Notes under the pieces: generated by a model
What the model saw: only the letters and a program-made list of their open reading frames with translations
The model's database searches: none
What the model was told of the DNA's origin: nothing
Position numbers and translations under genes: made by a program
Assembly (NCBI RefSeq): GCF_016466415.2
Contig: NZ_CP066771.1
Coordinates: forward strand, 2,666,001-2,730,000
Length of the DNA: 64,000 nt
Source: Ralstonia pickettii
GTDB lineage: Bacteria > Pseudomonadota > Gammaproteobacteria > Burkholderiales > Burkholderiaceae
Direction of reading: 5' to 3'
Shown here: positions 40,060 through 51,324 of the stretch, piece by piece
Position numbering within the stretch: position 1 is the stretch's first letter
Layout: every line of letters begins with the position of its first letter

Positions 40060-40086
40060 CATCTTCAACACCCGGCACATGCGTGC

Positions 40087-41319
40087 TCAGAAATTGCCGA
40101 TGAACCATTCCTTCATGCGTGTCCAGATCTGTTTGGCCGATCCGGACTGCACCACGACCTTGCGGCCGCGCACGCGCTGCACGCGACCCTCCTGCAGCAG
40201 GCCCATCACCGTGGCGTAACGCGGGCTCTTCACAACTTCGTGCAGGTTGCCTCGGTACTCCGGCACGCCCACGCGCACGGGCTTCAAGAACATGTCTTCA
40301 CCCAACTCGACCATGCCCGGCATCATTGCAGTACCGCCAGTGAGCACCACGCCGCTGGAGAGCAGTTCTTCGTAACCGGATTCGCGCACCACCTGATGCA
40401 CGAGCGAGAAGAGTTCTTCCACGCGCGGCTCGATTACGGCGGCCAGCGCCTGGCGCGAAAGCGTGCGCGGGCCACGGTCGCCGACGCCCGGCACATCGAT
40501 CATCTCGTCCGGATCGGCCAGCACCTGCTTGGCGATGCCGTACTGGATCTTGATGTCCTCGGCGTCCGGCGTCGGCGTGCGCAGGGCCATGGCGATGTCG
40601 TTGGTGATCTGGTCGCCGGCGATGGGGATCACGGCCGTGTGGCGGATCGCACCTTCGCTGAAGATGGCGATGTCGGTCGTGCCGCTGCCGATGTCCACCA
40701 GCACCACGCCGAGTTCCTTTTCGTCTTCGGTCAGCACGGCCAGGCTTGATGCCAGCGGCTGCAGAATCAGGTCGTGCACTTCCAGCCCGCAACGGCGCAC
40801 GCACTTGACGATGTTCTGTGCCGCGCTTACGGCGCCGGTCACGATATGCACCTTCACCTCGAGCCGGATACCGCTCATGCCGATCGGCTCGCGCACGTCT
40901 TCCTGACCGTCGATGATGAATTCCTGCGTCAGGATGTGCAGGATCTGCTGATCGGTCGGGATGTTGACGGCCTTGGCGGTCTCGATCACGCGCGCCACAT
41001 CGGTGGAGGTGACTTCCTTGTCCTTGATCGCCACCATGCCGCTCGAATTGAAGCTGCGGATGTGGCTGCCGGCAATGCCCGTGAAAACCTCGCCGATCTT
41101 GCAGTCGGCCATCAGCTCCGCTTCTTCGAGCGCCTTCTGGATCGACTGGACGGTCGCCTCGATATTGACGACTACGCCCTTCTTGAGCCCCTTCGATTCG
41201 GTCTGGCCCATGCCGATGACCTCGTAGGCGCCGTCAGGACGCAGCTCGGCGACCACCGCCACCACCTTGGAGGTGCCGATATCCAGCCCGACCAGAAGAT
41301 CCTTGTATTCCTTGCTCAT
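40087..41319 (-). CDS. ftsA: cell division protein FtsA
   Basis: An actin-fold ATPase (410 aa) that anchors FtsZ polymers to the membrane and recruits later division proteins. N-terminal VGLDIGTSKVVAVV, the 1C domain (~85-165), VLVDIGSGTTDIAIF (phosphate 2) and the GVVLTGGTAMMPGM adenosine motif are all present. The C-terminal amphipathic helix that inserts in the membrane is WTRMKEWFIGNF. Its start overlaps the ftsQ stop by 4 bases. Confidence 0.98.
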   Translation of the reverse strand: MSKEYKDLLVGLDIGTSKVVAVVAELRPDGAYEVIGMGQTESKGLKKGVVVNIEATVQSIQKALEEAELMADCKIGEVFTGIAGSHIRSFNSSGMVAIKDKEVTSTDVARVIETAKAVNIPTDQQILHILTQEFIIDGQEDVREPIGMSGIRLEVKVHIVTGAVSAAQNIVKCVRRCGLEVHDLILQPLASSLAVLTEDEKELGVVLVDIGSGTTDIAIFSEGAIRHTAVIPIAGDQITNDIAMALRTPTPDAEDIKIQYGIAKQVLADPDEMIDVPGVGDRGPRTLSRQALAAVIEPRVEELFSLVHQVVRESGYEELLSSGVVLTGGTAMMPGMVELGEDMFLKPVRVGVPEYRGNLHEVVKSPRYATVMGLLQEGRVQRVRGRKVVVQSGSAKQIWTRMKEWFIGNF

Positions 41320-42227
41320 CGCGTTTTCTCTGTGCTTCGCGTTGCTTTGTTGTTGGCCGCCGGCTTACCCCCCAGCGTGGCTTTCGGCTTTGCAGCACCG
41401 CTGGTGCCACGCGCGGTGCCGGGCAACTTGCCCCCCTTGGCCAGCACCGCAGCCTGCGCATCGGTCAGGAAGCGCACACCCGCCGCACGAACTGCGAATC
41501 CGTTGGGATACCGCAGATCGGCGTATTCAATCTGACCGCCCCAGCGCTTGGTCACCTCCGGCCACGCACGCACAAAGCGGCGGGCACGCGCGGCCAGCGC
41601 GGTGCGGTCATCGTCATTCAGTTCGCGGCCCAGCTCGATGACCGTGCCGTTGGACAACCGCGCGCGCCACGCATAGCGGTCGGTGAGCGTCACGCTCAAC
41701 GGCTCGACATTCATCGGCTTGAACCACTCGGTCATGGTCTCCAGCTTGTCGACCACGTCCTGTTCGGTACCTTCGGGTCCAGCCAGCGCCACCAGGTCGG
41801 TGTCGTCCTCGGCTTCGGCCAGGTTGGCCACGAAGACTTCGCCATACGTGTTGACCAGCTTGCCGGACTCATTGCCGCCCCAGGTGCCGAGCGCTTCGTG
41901 CTCTTGCACTTCCACCAGCAGCCCGTTGGGCCACACGCGGCGCACGCTCGCGCGCCGCACCCACGGCACCGATTCGAACGCCGCACGCGCATCGTCCAGA
42001 TTCAGCGAGAAGAAATTGCCGCGCAGCTTGGCCAACGCGTTGGCGCGCAGGCTCGGCACATTCACGTGGCGCAACTCGCTGCCCGCCATCGGCATCACGC
42101 GCACCTGCTGCAGCTGGAACGTCGGCCGCTGCATCAGCCAGATCGCCCCAACGCCCAACGCGCCAAGCGCGAGCAGCGCATACAGCGCACTCGCGACGGC
42201 GTTGAGGAGACGGGTGTTGTGCCACAT
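41316..42227 (-). CDS. ftsQ: cell division protein FtsQ
   Basis: A bitopic divisome protein (303 aa) that links early and late division proteins through FtsB/FtsL. One membrane segment (residues ~8-31), then a POTRA domain (LQQVRVMPMAGSELRHVNVPSL...) and the FtsQ beta domain ending near 250; the basic C-terminal tail is Lys/Ala-rich. ATG at 42227 is chosen because the membrane segment follows closely; no Shine-Dalgarno is visible, and a 9-base repeat ACGTTGTGT occurs twice just upstream (42229-42237 and 42253-42261). It lies 37 bases after ddlB. Confidence 0.94.
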   Translation of the reverse strand: MWHNTRLLNAVASALYALLALGALGVGAIWLMQRPTFQLQQVRVMPMAGSELRHVNVPSLRANALAKLRGNFFSLNLDDARAAFESVPWVRRASVRRVWPNGLLVEVQEHEALGTWGGNESGKLVNTYGEVFVANLAEAEDDTDLVALAGPEGTEQDVVDKLETMTEWFKPMNVEPLSVTLTDRYAWRARLSNGTVIELGRELNDDDRTALAARARRFVRAWPEVTKRWGGQIEYADLRYPNGFAVRAAGVRFLTDAQAAVLAKGGKLPGTARGTSGAAKPKATLGGKPAANNKATRSTEKTR

Positions 42228-42264
42228 AACGTTGTGTTGTCCGGTTTCGCTGACGTTGTGTCGA

Positions 42265-43260
42265 TTACTCGGGTTTCCAGTCGGTGCTCGCGTGCAGCTC
42301 CAGCGACGCACTCGCCGCCAGTTGCAATACGAAATCTTCATAGCTGATGCCGGCCGCGCGGGCGCCCATCGGCACCAACGAATGGCCGGTCATGCCCGGC
42401 GACGTGTTCATCTCCAGCAGGAACGGCGCGTTGTCGGACTTGCGCAGCATGATGTCGGCGCGGCCCCAGCCACGGCAGCCCAGCCCGCGATATGCCTGCA
42501 CCACCAGCGCCTGCACGCGCGCGGCCACGTCGGCGGCAATCGGTGCCGGGCATTCGTAGCGCGTGTCGTCGGTGAAGTACTTGTTCTGGTAGTCGTAGTT
42601 GGCCTGCGGCGCGACGATCCGGATAAGCGGCAATGCCGTAGCGCTCTCCCCCTCGCCGATGATCGGGCAGGTCAGCTCGTCGCCTTCGATGAACTGCTCG
42701 GCCATCACATCGCGGTCCAGGCGCGCGGCCTTTTCGTAGGCGGCGGGCAGCTCGGCAACACTCGTGACCTTGGTCAGACCGATCGACGAACCTTCGCGCG
42801 CCGGCTTGACGATCAGCGGCAGGCCCAGGCGATCGGCCACGGCTTGCCAGTCGGCGCCGGCGTGCAACATCACGAAATCGGGCGTGGGCAGGCCGTGGGT
42901 CTGCCATTGGCGCTTGGTGGCTTCCTTGTCCATCGCCAGCGCAGATGCGAGTACGCCGCTGCCGGTGTACGGAATGCCGAATTGCTCGAGCAGGCCCTGG
43001 ATCGTGCCGTCTTCGCCAAAGCGGCCGTGCAAAGAGATCACCACGCGGTCGAACCCTTGCTTGGCCAGATCGGCCACGGGCTGCAGCCCCGGGTCGAACG
43101 GGTGCGCATCGACGCCGCGCGCGCGCAGCGCAGCCAGCACGCCGTTGCCGGACATCAGCGAGATTTCGCGCTCGGCCGAACGACCGCCCATGAGCACGCC
43201 CACTTTGCCGAGGGACTTCGGATCGATCGTCGGATTGGGAACAAAGGGACCGGTCGTCAT
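42265..43260 (-). CDS. ddlB: D-alanine--D-alanine ligase
   Basis: ATP-grasp enzyme (331 aa) that makes the D-Ala-D-Ala dipeptide for peptidoglycan. N-terminal [51 protein letters not shown] and the C-terminal [16 protein letters not shown] are the family signatures. A Tyr of the 'YTGSGV' segment, not Phe, fits a D-Ala rather than D-lactate ligase. ATG overlaps the murC stop by 4 bases. Confidence 0.97.
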   Translation of the reverse strand: MTTGPFVPNPTIDPKSLGKVGVLMGGRSAEREISLMSGNGVLAALRARGVDAHPFDPGLQPVADLAKQGFDRVVISLHGRFGEDGTIQGLLEQFGIPYTGSGVLASALAMDKEATKRQWQTHGLPTPDFVMLHAGADWQAVADRLGLPLIVKPAREGSSIGLTKVTSVAELPAAYEKAARLDRDVMAEQFIEGDELTCPIIGEGESATALPLIRIVAPQANYDYQNKYFTDDTRYECPAPIAADVAARVQALVVQAYRGLGCRGWGRADIMLRKSDNAPFLLEMNTSPGMTGHSLVPMGARAAGISYEDFVLQLAASASLELHASTDWKPE

Positions 43261-44708
43261 GCTGCGGCGCCTCCGTTCAGATCCACGACGTTTGCAGTGC
43301 GCGCCTGCGCCTGCAACGCAACCACTTGCCCGGGCACCTGCCCGATCGACCCAGCGCCCATGGTGATCACCACGTCGCCGTCCTGCGCCGCATCGATAAT
43401 CGCTTGCGGCATGTCTTCAATCTGTTCCACGAAGACCGGCTCGATCTTGTTGGCCACACGGAGCGCACGCGTCAGGGCGCGGCCGTCGGCGGCGACGATG
43501 GGCGGCTCGCCAGCGGCATACACCTCGGCCAGCAACAGCGCATCGACGGTCCCGAGCACCTTGATGAAATCTTCGAAGCAATCGCGCGTGCGCGTGAAGC
43601 GGTGCGGCTGGAACGACAGCACGAGGCGGCGGCCGGGAAACGCACCGCGCGCCGCAGCCAGCGTGGCAGCCATCTCGACCGGGTGATGGCCGTAGTCGTC
43701 GATCAGCGTGAAGCGGCCCTTGCCGTCTGCGGTCGGCACTTCGCCGTAGCGCTGGAAGCGGCGGCCCACGCCGTTGAACTCGGCCAGCGCCTTGACGATG
43801 GCTTCGTCCGGCACTTCCAGTTCGGTGGCGATGGCGATAGCGGCCAGCGCGTTCTGCACGTTGTGCAGGCCCGGCAGGTTGAGCGTGATCGACAGCGGCG
43901 GCTCGGCATGGCCATTGAGCTGGCGGATCACGGTGAATTCCATGCGGCCATCGACGGCGCGCGCATTGACGGCACGCACCTGCGCGTCTTCGGCAAACCC
44001 GTAGCGCACGACCGGCTTGGAGACGAACGGCAGGATTTCGCGCACGTTCGGGTCGTCCACGCACAGCACGGCAATGCCGTAGAACGGCAGCCGCTGCGTG
44101 AATTCGATGAACGCCTGCTTCAGGCGCGCGAAGTCGTGCCCGTAGGTGTCCATGTGATCGGCATCGATATTGGTGATGACCTCGATCACGGGGAACAGGT
44201 TGAGGAACGACGCGTCGGATTCGTCGGCCTCGGCGACGATGAAATCGCCCGTGCCGAGGCGCGCGTTGGCGCCTGCGGAGTTGAGACGGCCCCCGATCAC
44301 GAACGTCGGGTCCAGGCCGCCCTCGGCCAGCACGGAGGCGACCAGACTGGTGGTCGTCGTCTTGCCGTGCGTACCGGCGATGGCAATGCCCTGCTTCAGG
44401 CGCATCAGCTCAGCCAGCATCACCGCACGCGGCACGATGGGAATGCGCTTGGCGCGCGCGGCCAGCACTTCCGGGTTGTCACCGCGCACGGCGGTGGAGA
44501 CCACCACGGCATTGGCGCCGATCACATGTTCCGGCGCGTGGCCCTGCATGATCGTCGCGCCGAGCGTTGCCAGACGCTGCGTGGTCGCACTGCTGCCTAG
44601 ATCCGAGCCCGTCACGCGGTAGCCCAGATTCAGCAGCACCTCCGCGATGCCGCTCATGCCCGCGCCGCCGATGCCTACAAAATGGATGTTCTTGACGATG
44701 TGCTTCAT
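43257..44708 (-). CDS. murC: UDP-N-acetylmuramate--L-alanine ligase
   Basis: Cytoplasmic Mur ligase (483 aa) that adds L-Ala to UDP-MurNAc. N-terminal [25 protein letters not shown] loop [10 protein letters not shown], and the central ([13 protein letters not shown]) and C-terminal ([23 protein letters not shown]) signatures are MurC-specific. It starts 13 bases after murG and overlaps ddlB by 4 bases. Confidence 0.98.
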   Translation of the reverse strand: MKHIVKNIHFVGIGGAGMSGIAEVLLNLGYRVTGSDLGSSATTQRLATLGATIMQGHAPEHVIGANAVVVSTAVRGDNPEVLAARAKRIPIVPRAVMLAELMRLKQGIAIAGTHGKTTTTSLVASVLAEGGLDPTFVIGGRLNSAGANARLGTGDFIVAEADESDASFLNLFPVIEVITNIDADHMDTYGHDFARLKQAFIEFTQRLPFYGIAVLCVDDPNVREILPFVSKPVVRYGFAEDAQVRAVNARAVDGRMEFTVIRQLNGHAEPPLSITLNLPGLHNVQNALAAIAIATELEVPDEAIVKALAEFNGVGRRFQRYGEVPTADGKGRFTLIDDYGHHPVEMAATLAAARGAFPGRRLVLSFQPHRFTRTRDCFEDFIKVLGTVDALLLAEVYAAGEPPIVAADGRALTRALRVANKIEPVFVEQIEDMPQAIIDAAQDGDVVITMGAGSIGQVPGQVVALQAQARTANVVDLNGGAAA

Positions 44709-44721
44709 ATCGATTCGTTCC

Positions 44722-45822
44722 CTATGCCCGTGCCACCGCTACACACACGTCGGCGACACGCTCGGCCGCTTCGGGCCGGGCCTGCTCACGTGCTTTAGCC
44801 GCCATATCGGCCAATTGCGCACGCGTCAGGGACGCGAGTGTATCTGCCAGCGATGCCGGACTCAGTTCCTGCTGCGGCACCAACAGCGCCGCACCGCGTT
44901 CGGAGAGGAAGCGCGCATTGGTGGTCTGGTGATCGTCCACGGCATGCGGGAACGGCACGAACAGCGCCGCGACACCCGCCGCGGCCACCTCTGAAACGGT
45001 CATGGCGCCGGCGCGGCAGATCACGAGATCGGCGTGCGCATACGCAGCCGCCATGTCGTCGATAAAGGGCACGGGCTGTGCGTGGGCATCGTCGATACCG
45101 GCAGCGGCATAGTTGGCGCGCAGCGTGTCGATCTGCTTGGCGCCCGCCTGATGGATGACGATGGGACGCGTATCGGCCGGCAGCAACGCCAGCGCCTTGG
45201 GCACCACGTCGTTGAGCGCTGCTGCGCCCAGGCTGCCGCCCACGACAAGCACGCGCAGCGGGCCGGTTCGCTCGGCGTAGCGCGTTTGCGGCGAAGCCAG
45301 CGTGGCGAGGTCGGCGCGGATCGGATTGCCCACCCACTCAGCACCGGCCAGCGCATTCGGAAATGCGCACAGCACGCGATCGGCCACGCGCGCGAGCACG
45401 CGGTTGGCGAGCCCTGCAATCGAATTCTGTTCGTGCAGCACCAGCGGGCGACCCAGCAGCACGCTCATCATGCCGCCCGGGAAGGTGATATAGCCGCCCA
45501 TGCCCAGCACCACGTTCGGGCGCACACGGCGCACCACACCGAGGCTCTGCCAGAAGGCACGCAGCAGGTTGAGCGGCAGCAGAAACTTGATGACGAGGCC
45601 CTTACCGCGCAGACCACCGAACTGCACCGACTCGAGCGGAAAACCGTGCTTGGGCACAAGTTGGCCTTCCATGCCGTTCGCATTGCCGAGCCACACCACC
45701 TTCCAGCCACGCGCGGCCAACAGCTTGGCCACCGACAGCGCGGGGAAGATGTGACCGCCCGTACCGCCGGCCATGACGAGGAGCGTGCGCGGCGCCAGAC
45801 CGGCCGAATTGCCTGCCGTCAT
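44722..45822 (-). CDS. murG: undecaprenyl-PP-MurNAc-pentapeptide GlcNAc transferase MurG
   Basis: Peripheral inner-membrane GT-B glycosyltransferase (366 aa) that converts lipid I to lipid II. Glycine-rich loops [16 protein letters not shown] (residues ~17-32) and [12 protein letters not shown], and the UDP-GlcNAc block [31 protein letters not shown], are intact. ATG overlaps the ftsW stop by 4 bases. Confidence 0.98.
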   Translation of the reverse strand: MTAGNSAGLAPRTLLVMAGGTGGHIFPALSVAKLLAARGWKVVWLGNANGMEGQLVPKHGFPLESVQFGGLRGKGLVIKFLLPLNLLRAFWQSLGVVRRVRPNVVLGMGGYITFPGGMMSVLLGRPLVLHEQNSIAGLANRVLARVADRVLCAFPNALAGAEWVGNPIRADLATLASPQTRYAERTGPLRVLVVGGSLGAAALNDVVPKALALLPADTRPIVIHQAGAKQIDTLRANYAAAGIDDAHAQPVPFIDDMAAAYAHADLVICRAGAMTVSEVAAAGVAALFVPFPHAVDDHQTTNARFLSERGAALLVPQQELSPASLADTLASLTRAQLADMAAKAREQARPEAAERVADVCVAVARA

Positions 45823-47060
45823 ACCTTGCCCCCACGCATCAGCACGCGGTTTTCATAGTCGATGCGCAGCAGCACCGCGATCGCCACGCAGTTCATCAGG
45901 ATGCCGGAGCCGCCGTAGCTGACCAGCGGCAGGGTCAGGCCCTTGGTCGGCAGCAGGCCCAGGTTCACGCCCATGTTGATGAAGGCCTGCCAGCCGATCC
46001 AGATTCCCAGTCCCTTGGCAACGAGGCCGGCGAACGTACGGTCGAGCTGCAGCGCGGTGCGGCCGATCTCGAATGCGCGGCGCACCATCCAATAGAACAG
46101 CAGGATCACGATCAGCACGCCGACGAAGCCCAGCTCTTCGCCGATCACCGCCAGGATGAAGTCGGTATGCGCCTCGGGCAGGTAGTGCAGCTTTTCGATG
46201 CTGCCGCCCAGGCCAACGCCGGTCCACTCGCCACGGCCGAAAGCGATCAGCGAGTGCGTGAGCTGGTATGCCTTGCCCTGCGCGTATTCCTCTTGCCACG
46301 GGTTCAGGTAGGCGAAGATCCGCTCACGCCGCCAGGGCGACGCCACGATCAGCAGCGAGAAGGTGGAAACCGCGGTGAGCACGAGGCCGCCGAACAGCTT
46401 GCCGTTCACGCCGCCCAGGAACAGGATGCCCATGGCCACGGCCGCGATCACCAGGAACGCGCCCATGTCCGGCTCCAACAGCAGGAGCGAGCCGACAAAC
46501 GCCACGGCCACGCCCATGGGCAGGAACCCCTTGCGCACGCTCTGCATCCAGTCCTGCTTGCGCACGGTGTAGTTGGCGGCGTACAGCACCACCGCCAGCT
46601 TCATCAGCTCGGACGGCTGGAAATTCATGACGCCCAGCGGCAGCCAGCGGCGCGCGCCATTCACGCCCTTGCCGAGGTGCGGCACGAGCACAATCACCAG
46701 CAGGACCAGTGCAATGATGAAGAGCTTCGGAGCGTATTTGTCCCAGAACTTGACCGGAATCTGGAATGCGACGATCGCACCGATCAGCCCGATTACCAGC
46801 GAGAAGATGTGGCGGATCAGGAAATGCCCGTTGCTGTAGTTGGCGTACTTGGGCGAATCCGGCAACGCGATCGACGCCGAATACACCATCACCAACCCGA
46901 GGCCAAGCAGCACGATCGCCACCCACAACAGCGGCTGGTCGTACTCCATCATCTTGGAGCGCGTGGGTTTGACGCCTGAAACGGCATCACGCAGCCCGCC
47001 CCACGCATTGCCGATGGTCGCGCCGATGAAGCCGCTGCGCTTGATCTGGGTGTCGCTCAT
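45819..47060 (-). CDS. ftsW: septal peptidoglycan polymerase FtsW
   Basis: SEDS-family membrane glycosyltransferase (413 aa, about ten membrane segments) that polymerises lipid II at the septum with FtsI. Signature segments include [24 protein letters not shown], the loop catalytic Asp region ([12 protein letters not shown]...[13 protein letters not shown]) and [20 protein letters not shown] at 47060 overlaps the murD TGA (ATGA) and has GAGGAG 7 bases upstream. An N-terminal extension in frame is antisense-like and rejected. Confidence 0.97.
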   Translation of the reverse strand: MSDTQIKRSGFIGATIGNAWGGLRDAVSGVKPTRSKMMEYDQPLLWVAIVLLGLGLVMVYSASIALPDSPKYANYSNGHFLIRHIFSLVIGLIGAIVAFQIPVKFWDKYAPKLFIIALVLLVIVLVPHLGKGVNGARRWLPLGVMNFQPSELMKLAVVLYAANYTVRKQDWMQSVRKGFLPMGVAVAFVGSLLLLEPDMGAFLVIAAVAMGILFLGGVNGKLFGGLVLTAVSTFSLLIVASPWRRERIFAYLNPWQEEYAQGKAYQLTHSLIAFGRGEWTGVGLGGSIEKLHYLPEAHTDFILAVIGEELGFVGVLIVILLFYWMVRRAFEIGRTALQLDRTFAGLVAKGLGIWIGWQAFINMGVNLGLLPTKGLTLPLVSYGGSGILMNCVAIAVLLRIDYENRVLMRGGKV

Positions 47061-48694
47061 AGGAGGACTCCTCGGTCTGCCGCCAACGCGACCACGGCCT
47101 CGTGGAACACCTGGGCGCGGTGTTCGTAGTTGCGGAACATGTCGAAGCTTGCGCACGCCGGCGACAACAGCACGGCGTCGCCCGGCTGCGCATGCGCGGC
47201 GGCTTCCTGCACGGCGGCTTCCAGCGTCGGCGCATCGATCAGCGCGACACCCGTGTTGGCCAGCGCCTCACGAATCAGCGGCGCATCGCGGCCGATGAGG
47301 ATCACGGCCCGGGCGTACTGCGCGACCGGCTCGGCCAGCGGCGAGAAGTCCTGGCCCTTGCCATCGCCACCCGCGATCAGCACGACGTGCTTGGACAAGC
47401 CCGACAGCGCTGCCACCGTCGCGCCGACGTTGGTGCCCTTGCTGTCGTCGAAGAATTCGATGTCGTCAAACGCGGCGATCAGCTCGACGCGATGCGGCTC
47501 GCCGGCGTAGTCGCGCAGGCCGTGCAGCAGCGCGCTCACGGGCAGGCCGATCGCACGGCACAGCGCCAGGGCAGCCATCGCGTTGGTCGCGTTGTGCAAG
47601 CCACGGATGCGCAGTGCGTCGGCAGGCATCAGGCGCTTGAGGCGCACCGGCACCGTTGCGGCGGGCGCGTTGTCGCCCTTCTTGCGACGCGTGGGCTTGG
47701 GCAGCTCGTCCTGTTCGGCCTCGGCCAGGACGATCCAGGGCATGCCACCATCGCGCAGCAGCCCGAGCGCATCGGGCGTGCCCGGCTCATCGATGCCGAA
47801 GGTGATATCGCCGCCGTTCTTGCTTGCGAATGCCATCACGCCCGCGTCCTGACGGTTCAGCACGCGCACGGTGTTGGCGCCGAAGATGCGGCCCTTCGCA
47901 GCGGCATAGGCCTCCAGCGTGCCGTGCCAGTCAAGGTGATCCTGCGTGATGTTGAGGACGGTGGCCGCGTCGGCGTCCAGCGTATGCGTGGTTTCGAGCT
48001 GGAAGCTGGAAAGCTCGAGCACCCACACGTCAGGCAGCGTGTCCGCATCAACGCATTCGCTGAGCTTGTCCAGCGCCGACGGGCTGATGTTGCCGGCCAC
48101 GCCGACCGTCTTGCCGGAGCGCTGGACCAGGGCGCCCGTGAGCGCCGTGGTGGTGGTCTTCCCGTTCGTCCCCGTGATGGCGAGCACGCGCGGCGCATAG
48201 CCTTGCGCGGCCTTGAGGCCGGCCAGCGCGCGGGCAAACAATTCGATCTCGCCCCACACCGGCACGCTCTGCGCATTGGCGGCGTTCAGCAGCGCCGCGA
48301 CGTTCGGATCCAGCGGCGACAAGCCAGGGCTGATCGCCACCAACGTCACACCGTCCAGCAGCGACAGGGCAAACGGACCGCTCACAAATTCCGCGTCCGG
48401 CACATGCGCGCGCAGCACCGGCAGGTTGGCCGGTGCCTCGCGCGTATCGGCGACGCGCACGCGCGCGCCATGACGGGCACACCAACGCGCCATGGCGAGG
48501 CCGGATTCGCCGAGGCCGAGCACCAGCACCACCGGCGCCTCGAACTCGCCGAACATGCGCGGCGCCTGTGCGGTTTCAGCGGCGGGCATCGGCTCGGCCG
48601 AATCGAGCGTTGCGACAACGGCGTCCACGGCGGCGTCCGGCTGCGTGGCGGCCATATCGTCGTCCGGGGTGATGGAGTCGGTCAAGTCGGTCAT
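47057..48694 (-). CDS. murD: UDP-N-acetylmuramoyl-L-alanine--D-glutamate ligase, extended form
   Basis: Adds D-Glu to UDP-MurNAc-L-Ala. The Rossmann N-terminus ([17 protein letters not shown]) begins near residue 54, ATP loop GTNGKTTTT and [11 protein letters not shown] follow, and [11 protein letters not shown] and [20 protein letters not shown] complete the C-terminal domain. At 545 aa it is ~100 longer than E. coli MurD (438), because of an acidic N-terminal extension of ~50 residues and a basic insertion ([18 protein letters not shown]). A GTG at 48706 overlapping the mraY stop is an alternative start; an internal ATG at 48556 would remove the extension. Confidence 0.95.
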   Translation of the reverse strand: MTDLTDSITPDDDMAATQPDAAVDAVVATLDSAEPMPAAETAQAPRMFGEFEAPVVLVLGLGESGLAMARWCARHGARVRVADTREAPANLPVLRAHVPDAEFVSGPFALSLLDGVTLVAISPGLSPLDPNVAALLNAANAQSVPVWGEIELFARALAGLKAAQGYAPRVLAITGTNGKTTTTALTGALVQRSGKTVGVAGNISPSALDKLSECVDADTLPDVWVLELSSFQLETTHTLDADAATVLNITQDHLDWHGTLEAYAAAKGRIFGANTVRVLNRQDAGVMAFASKNGGDITFGIDEPGTPDALGLLRDGGMPWIVLAEAEQDELPKPTRRKKGDNAPAATVPVRLKRLMPADALRIRGLHNATNAMAALALCRAIGLPVSALLHGLRDYAGEPHRVELIAAFDDIEFFDDSKGTNVGATVAALSGLSKHVVLIAGGDGKGQDFSPLAEPVAQYARAVILIGRDAPLIREALANTGVALIDAPTLEAAVQEAAAHAQPGDAVLLSPACASFDMFRNYEHRAQVFHEAVVALAADRGVLL

Positions 48695-48702
48695 GTCCGT
48701 GC

Positions 48703-49872
48703 TCACCGCAGCTTCAGGGTCGACAGGCCGATCAGCACCAGCATCATGGTGATGACCCAGAAGCGCACGACCACCTGCGTTTCCTTCCAGCCGGACAGCT
48801 CGAAATGATGATGCAGCGGCGCCATGCGGAACAGGCGCCGGCCCTCGCCATAACGTTTCTTGGTGAACTTGAACCACGTCACCTGCAGCATCACCGAGAC
48901 GGTCTCCGCCACGAAGATGCCGCCCATGATGAAGAGCACGATTTCTTGACGCACGATCACGGCGATGGTGCCCAGCGCGCCGCCAAGCGCCAGCGCGCCG
49001 ACATCACCCATGAATACCTGCGCCGGATGCGCGTTGAACCACAGGAAGGCAAGCCCCGCTCCGGCCATCGCCGAGCAGAAGATCAGCAGCTCACCCGCAC
49101 CCGGAATGTGCGGGAACAGCAAGTATTTGCTGTAGACAGCGCTACCCATCACGTAGGCAAACACACCCAGCGCGCTGCCCACCAGCACGACCGGCATGAT
49201 GACAAGGCCATCGAGGCCATCGGTCAGGTTCACCGCATTGCTGGAGCCGACGATCACGAGGTACGTCAGGATGATGAAACCGAACACGCCGAGCGGGTAG
49301 CTGATCTCTTTGAAGAACGGCACGATCAGGTGCGACTTGGCCGGCAGGTTCAGCGACAGGCCGCTGCGCACCCACTCCATGAACAGCTCGAGCACGCGCA
49401 TGTTGCTGGTCTCGGACACCGAGAACGCCAGATACGCCGCCGCAAACAGGCCGATCACGGTCTGCCAGAAGAACTTCTCGCGCGAAGACATGCCCTTCGG
49501 GTCACGGTGAACGACCTTGCGGTAGTCATCCACCCAGCCGACGGCGCCGTAGCCGAGCGTAACCAGCAGCACGATCCAGATGAAGCGGTTGCCCCAGTCG
49601 GCCCACAGCAGCGTCGACACGGCAATGCCGATGAGCACCAGCACGCCGCCCATGGTGGGCGTGCCGGCCTTGACCAGATGCGTTTGCGGACCGTAGCTGC
49701 GCACGGCCTGGCCGACCTTCAGCTCGGTCAGGCGACGGATCACCCACGGCCCGAACCCGAGGCCGATCACCAGCGCCGTGAGCGATGCCATCACGGCGCG
49801 GAACGTCAGATAGTTGAAGACGCGCAGGAAGCCGTAGTCGTTCTGCAACCATTGCGCCAATGCCAATAACAT
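48703..49872 (-). CDS. mraY: phospho-MurNAc-pentapeptide translocase MraY
   Basis: Polytopic enzyme (389 aa, about ten membrane segments) that links phospho-MurNAc-pentapeptide to undecaprenyl phosphate, forming lipid I. Signatures [21 protein letters not shown] (substrate-binding Asp pair), [12 protein letters not shown] and [15 protein letters not shown] are present, as is the C-terminal HHHFELSGW block. It starts 15 bases after murF. Confidence 0.98.
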   Translation of the reverse strand: MLLALAQWLQNDYGFLRVFNYLTFRAVMASLTALVIGLGFGPWVIRRLTELKVGQAVRSYGPQTHLVKAGTPTMGGVLVLIGIAVSTLLWADWGNRFIWIVLLVTLGYGAVGWVDDYRKVVHRDPKGMSSREKFFWQTVIGLFAAAYLAFSVSETSNMRVLELFMEWVRSGLSLNLPAKSHLIVPFFKEISYPLGVFGFIILTYLVIVGSSNAVNLTDGLDGLVIMPVVLVGSALGVFAYVMGSAVYSKYLLFPHIPGAGELLIFCSAMAGAGLAFLWFNAHPAQVFMGDVGALALGGALGTIAVIVRQEIVLFIMGGIFVAETVSVMLQVTWFKFTKKRYGEGRRLFRMAPLHHHFELSGWKETQVVVRFWVITMMLVLIGLSTLKLR

Positions 49873-49887
49873 GGGTTCTTGCTTCCC

Positions 49888-51324
49888 TTAATGCTGCTGT
49901 TGTGTGTTGGAACCGGTCGGCAAATCCGCTACCGGGTCTTTCAAGACCAGCGCTTCCACAATGCGTTCCATCCGCATGAAGCGCGAGCCCTTCACCAATA
50001 CCGTCGCGGCCGGCGCAATGGCGCCAAGGCCGTGCTCGATCAAGTCTTCCGCGGACGCAAAATGCTGCGCGCCTGCGCCGAATGCGTCGACCGTGTGGCG
50101 CGCAAGCTCACCGGTTGCCAGCACCGCATCGATGCCGCGCGTGCGCGCATAGGCGCCGATTTCTTCGTGGAATGCCGGACCCTGCGAGCCGACCTCGCCC
50201 ATGTCACCCAGCACCAGCCAGCGCGGCGCCGGCAGCGTGGCGAGCGCATCGATCGCTGCGCGCATCGAGTCCGGGTTCGCGTTGTACGTGTCGTCGATGA
50301 CGAGGCCGCCGTGCGTGCCCTGCTTGCGCTGCAACCGCCCCTTGACCGGAGCAAAGTTGCCCAGCGCTTGCGCGATCACCTCAGGAGCGACTCCGGCCGC
50401 GAGCGCGCACGCCGTCGCGGCGAGCGCATTGCGTGCGTTGTGCAACCCGAGCAGTGGCAGCGTGATGGCGAAGCGCTGGCCCGGGGCCTGCACGTCGATG
50501 CGTTGGCCCTCGGCGGTGTCCACCACGGTACCCGTCACGGCGCCGGCCTCGATACCAAAATCAAGCACGCGACGCGAACCAGCGGCGGCCTGCCATACCG
50601 GCGCAAATTCGCCACCGTTGGCCGCGTCGCGCGGATACACCGCCACGCCATCGGCTGGCAACGCGGCCAGCACGGCGGCGTGCTCTTCAGCCACCGCTTC
50701 CACGCTGACCATGAATTCCTGATGCTCGCGCTGGGCGTTGTTGATCATCGCGACGGTCGGCTGCGCAATGGCGGCCAATACGGCCGTCTCGCCCGGATGG
50801 TTCATGCCGAGTTCGAGCACAGCCAGCTTGTGCTGCGCATTCAAGCGGAACAGCGTGAGCGGCAGGCCGATGTCGTTGTTGAAGTTGCCGGCGGTCGCCA
50901 GGCGGGCATCTTCGCCGACAGCCTGCGCGAAGATCGCGGAGATCATCTCCTTGACCGTGGTCTTGCCGTTGCTGCCCGTCACGGCGACGACGGGAATCGG
51001 GAACTGGCGTCGCCAGCCGGCGGCAAGCTGGCCGAGCCCGATGCGCGTATCGGCAACGGTCAGCACGGCCACGTTGGTCATATCCAGCGTTGCGGCCGGT
51101 GGGCGTGACACCAGCACGGCAGCAGCGCCACGCGCCACCACTTCGGGCAGGAAGTCGTGTGCATCGAAGCGCTCGCCGATGAGCGCGACGAACAGGTCGC
51201 CGGGCTGCACGGAGCGGCTGTCGGTCGTCACGCGCAGGATGGCTGCATCGGGGCCGGCAAGATGGGCGCCGGCCATCCAGGCGGCGGCGTCGGTGGCGTG
51301 CATCATCACGGTCGCAGCGCTCAT
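49888..51324 (-). CDS. murF: UDP-MurNAc-tripeptide--D-Ala-D-Ala ligase
   Basis: Mur ligase (478 aa) that adds the D-Ala-D-Ala made by Ddl. N-terminal TTDSRSVQPGDLFVALIGERFDAHDF, ATP loop VTGSNGKTTVKEM near 115, ELGMNHPGE, and DDTYNANPDSMRAAID are diagnostic for MurF. Start overlaps the murE stop by 4 bases. Confidence 0.97.
   Translation of the reverse strand: MSAATVMMHATDAAAWMAGAHLAGPDAAILRVTTDSRSVQPGDLFVALIGERFDAHDFLPEVVARGAAAVLVSRPPAATLDMTNVAVLTVADTRIGLGQLAAGWRRQFPIPVVAVTGSNGKTTVKEMISAIFAQAVGEDARLATAGNFNNDIGLPLTLFRLNAQHKLAVLELGMNHPGETAVLAAIAQPTVAMINNAQREHQEFMVSVEAVAEEHAAVLAALPADGVAVYPRDAANGGEFAPVWQAAAGSRRVLDFGIEAGAVTGTVVDTAEGQRIDVQAPGQRFAITLPLLGLHNARNALAATACALAAGVAPEVIAQALGNFAPVKGRLQRKQGTHGGLVIDDTYNANPDSMRAAIDALATLPAPRWLVLGDMGEVGSQGPAFHEEIGAYARTRGIDAVLATGELARHTVDAFGAGAQHFASAEDLIEHGLGAIAPAATVLVKGSRFMRMERIVEALVLKDPVADLPTGSNTQQQH

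Noticed and set aside
47102-48808. 568-codon frame opposite murD
   Set aside because: Antisense shadow, Gln/Arg/His-rich, no conserved features.
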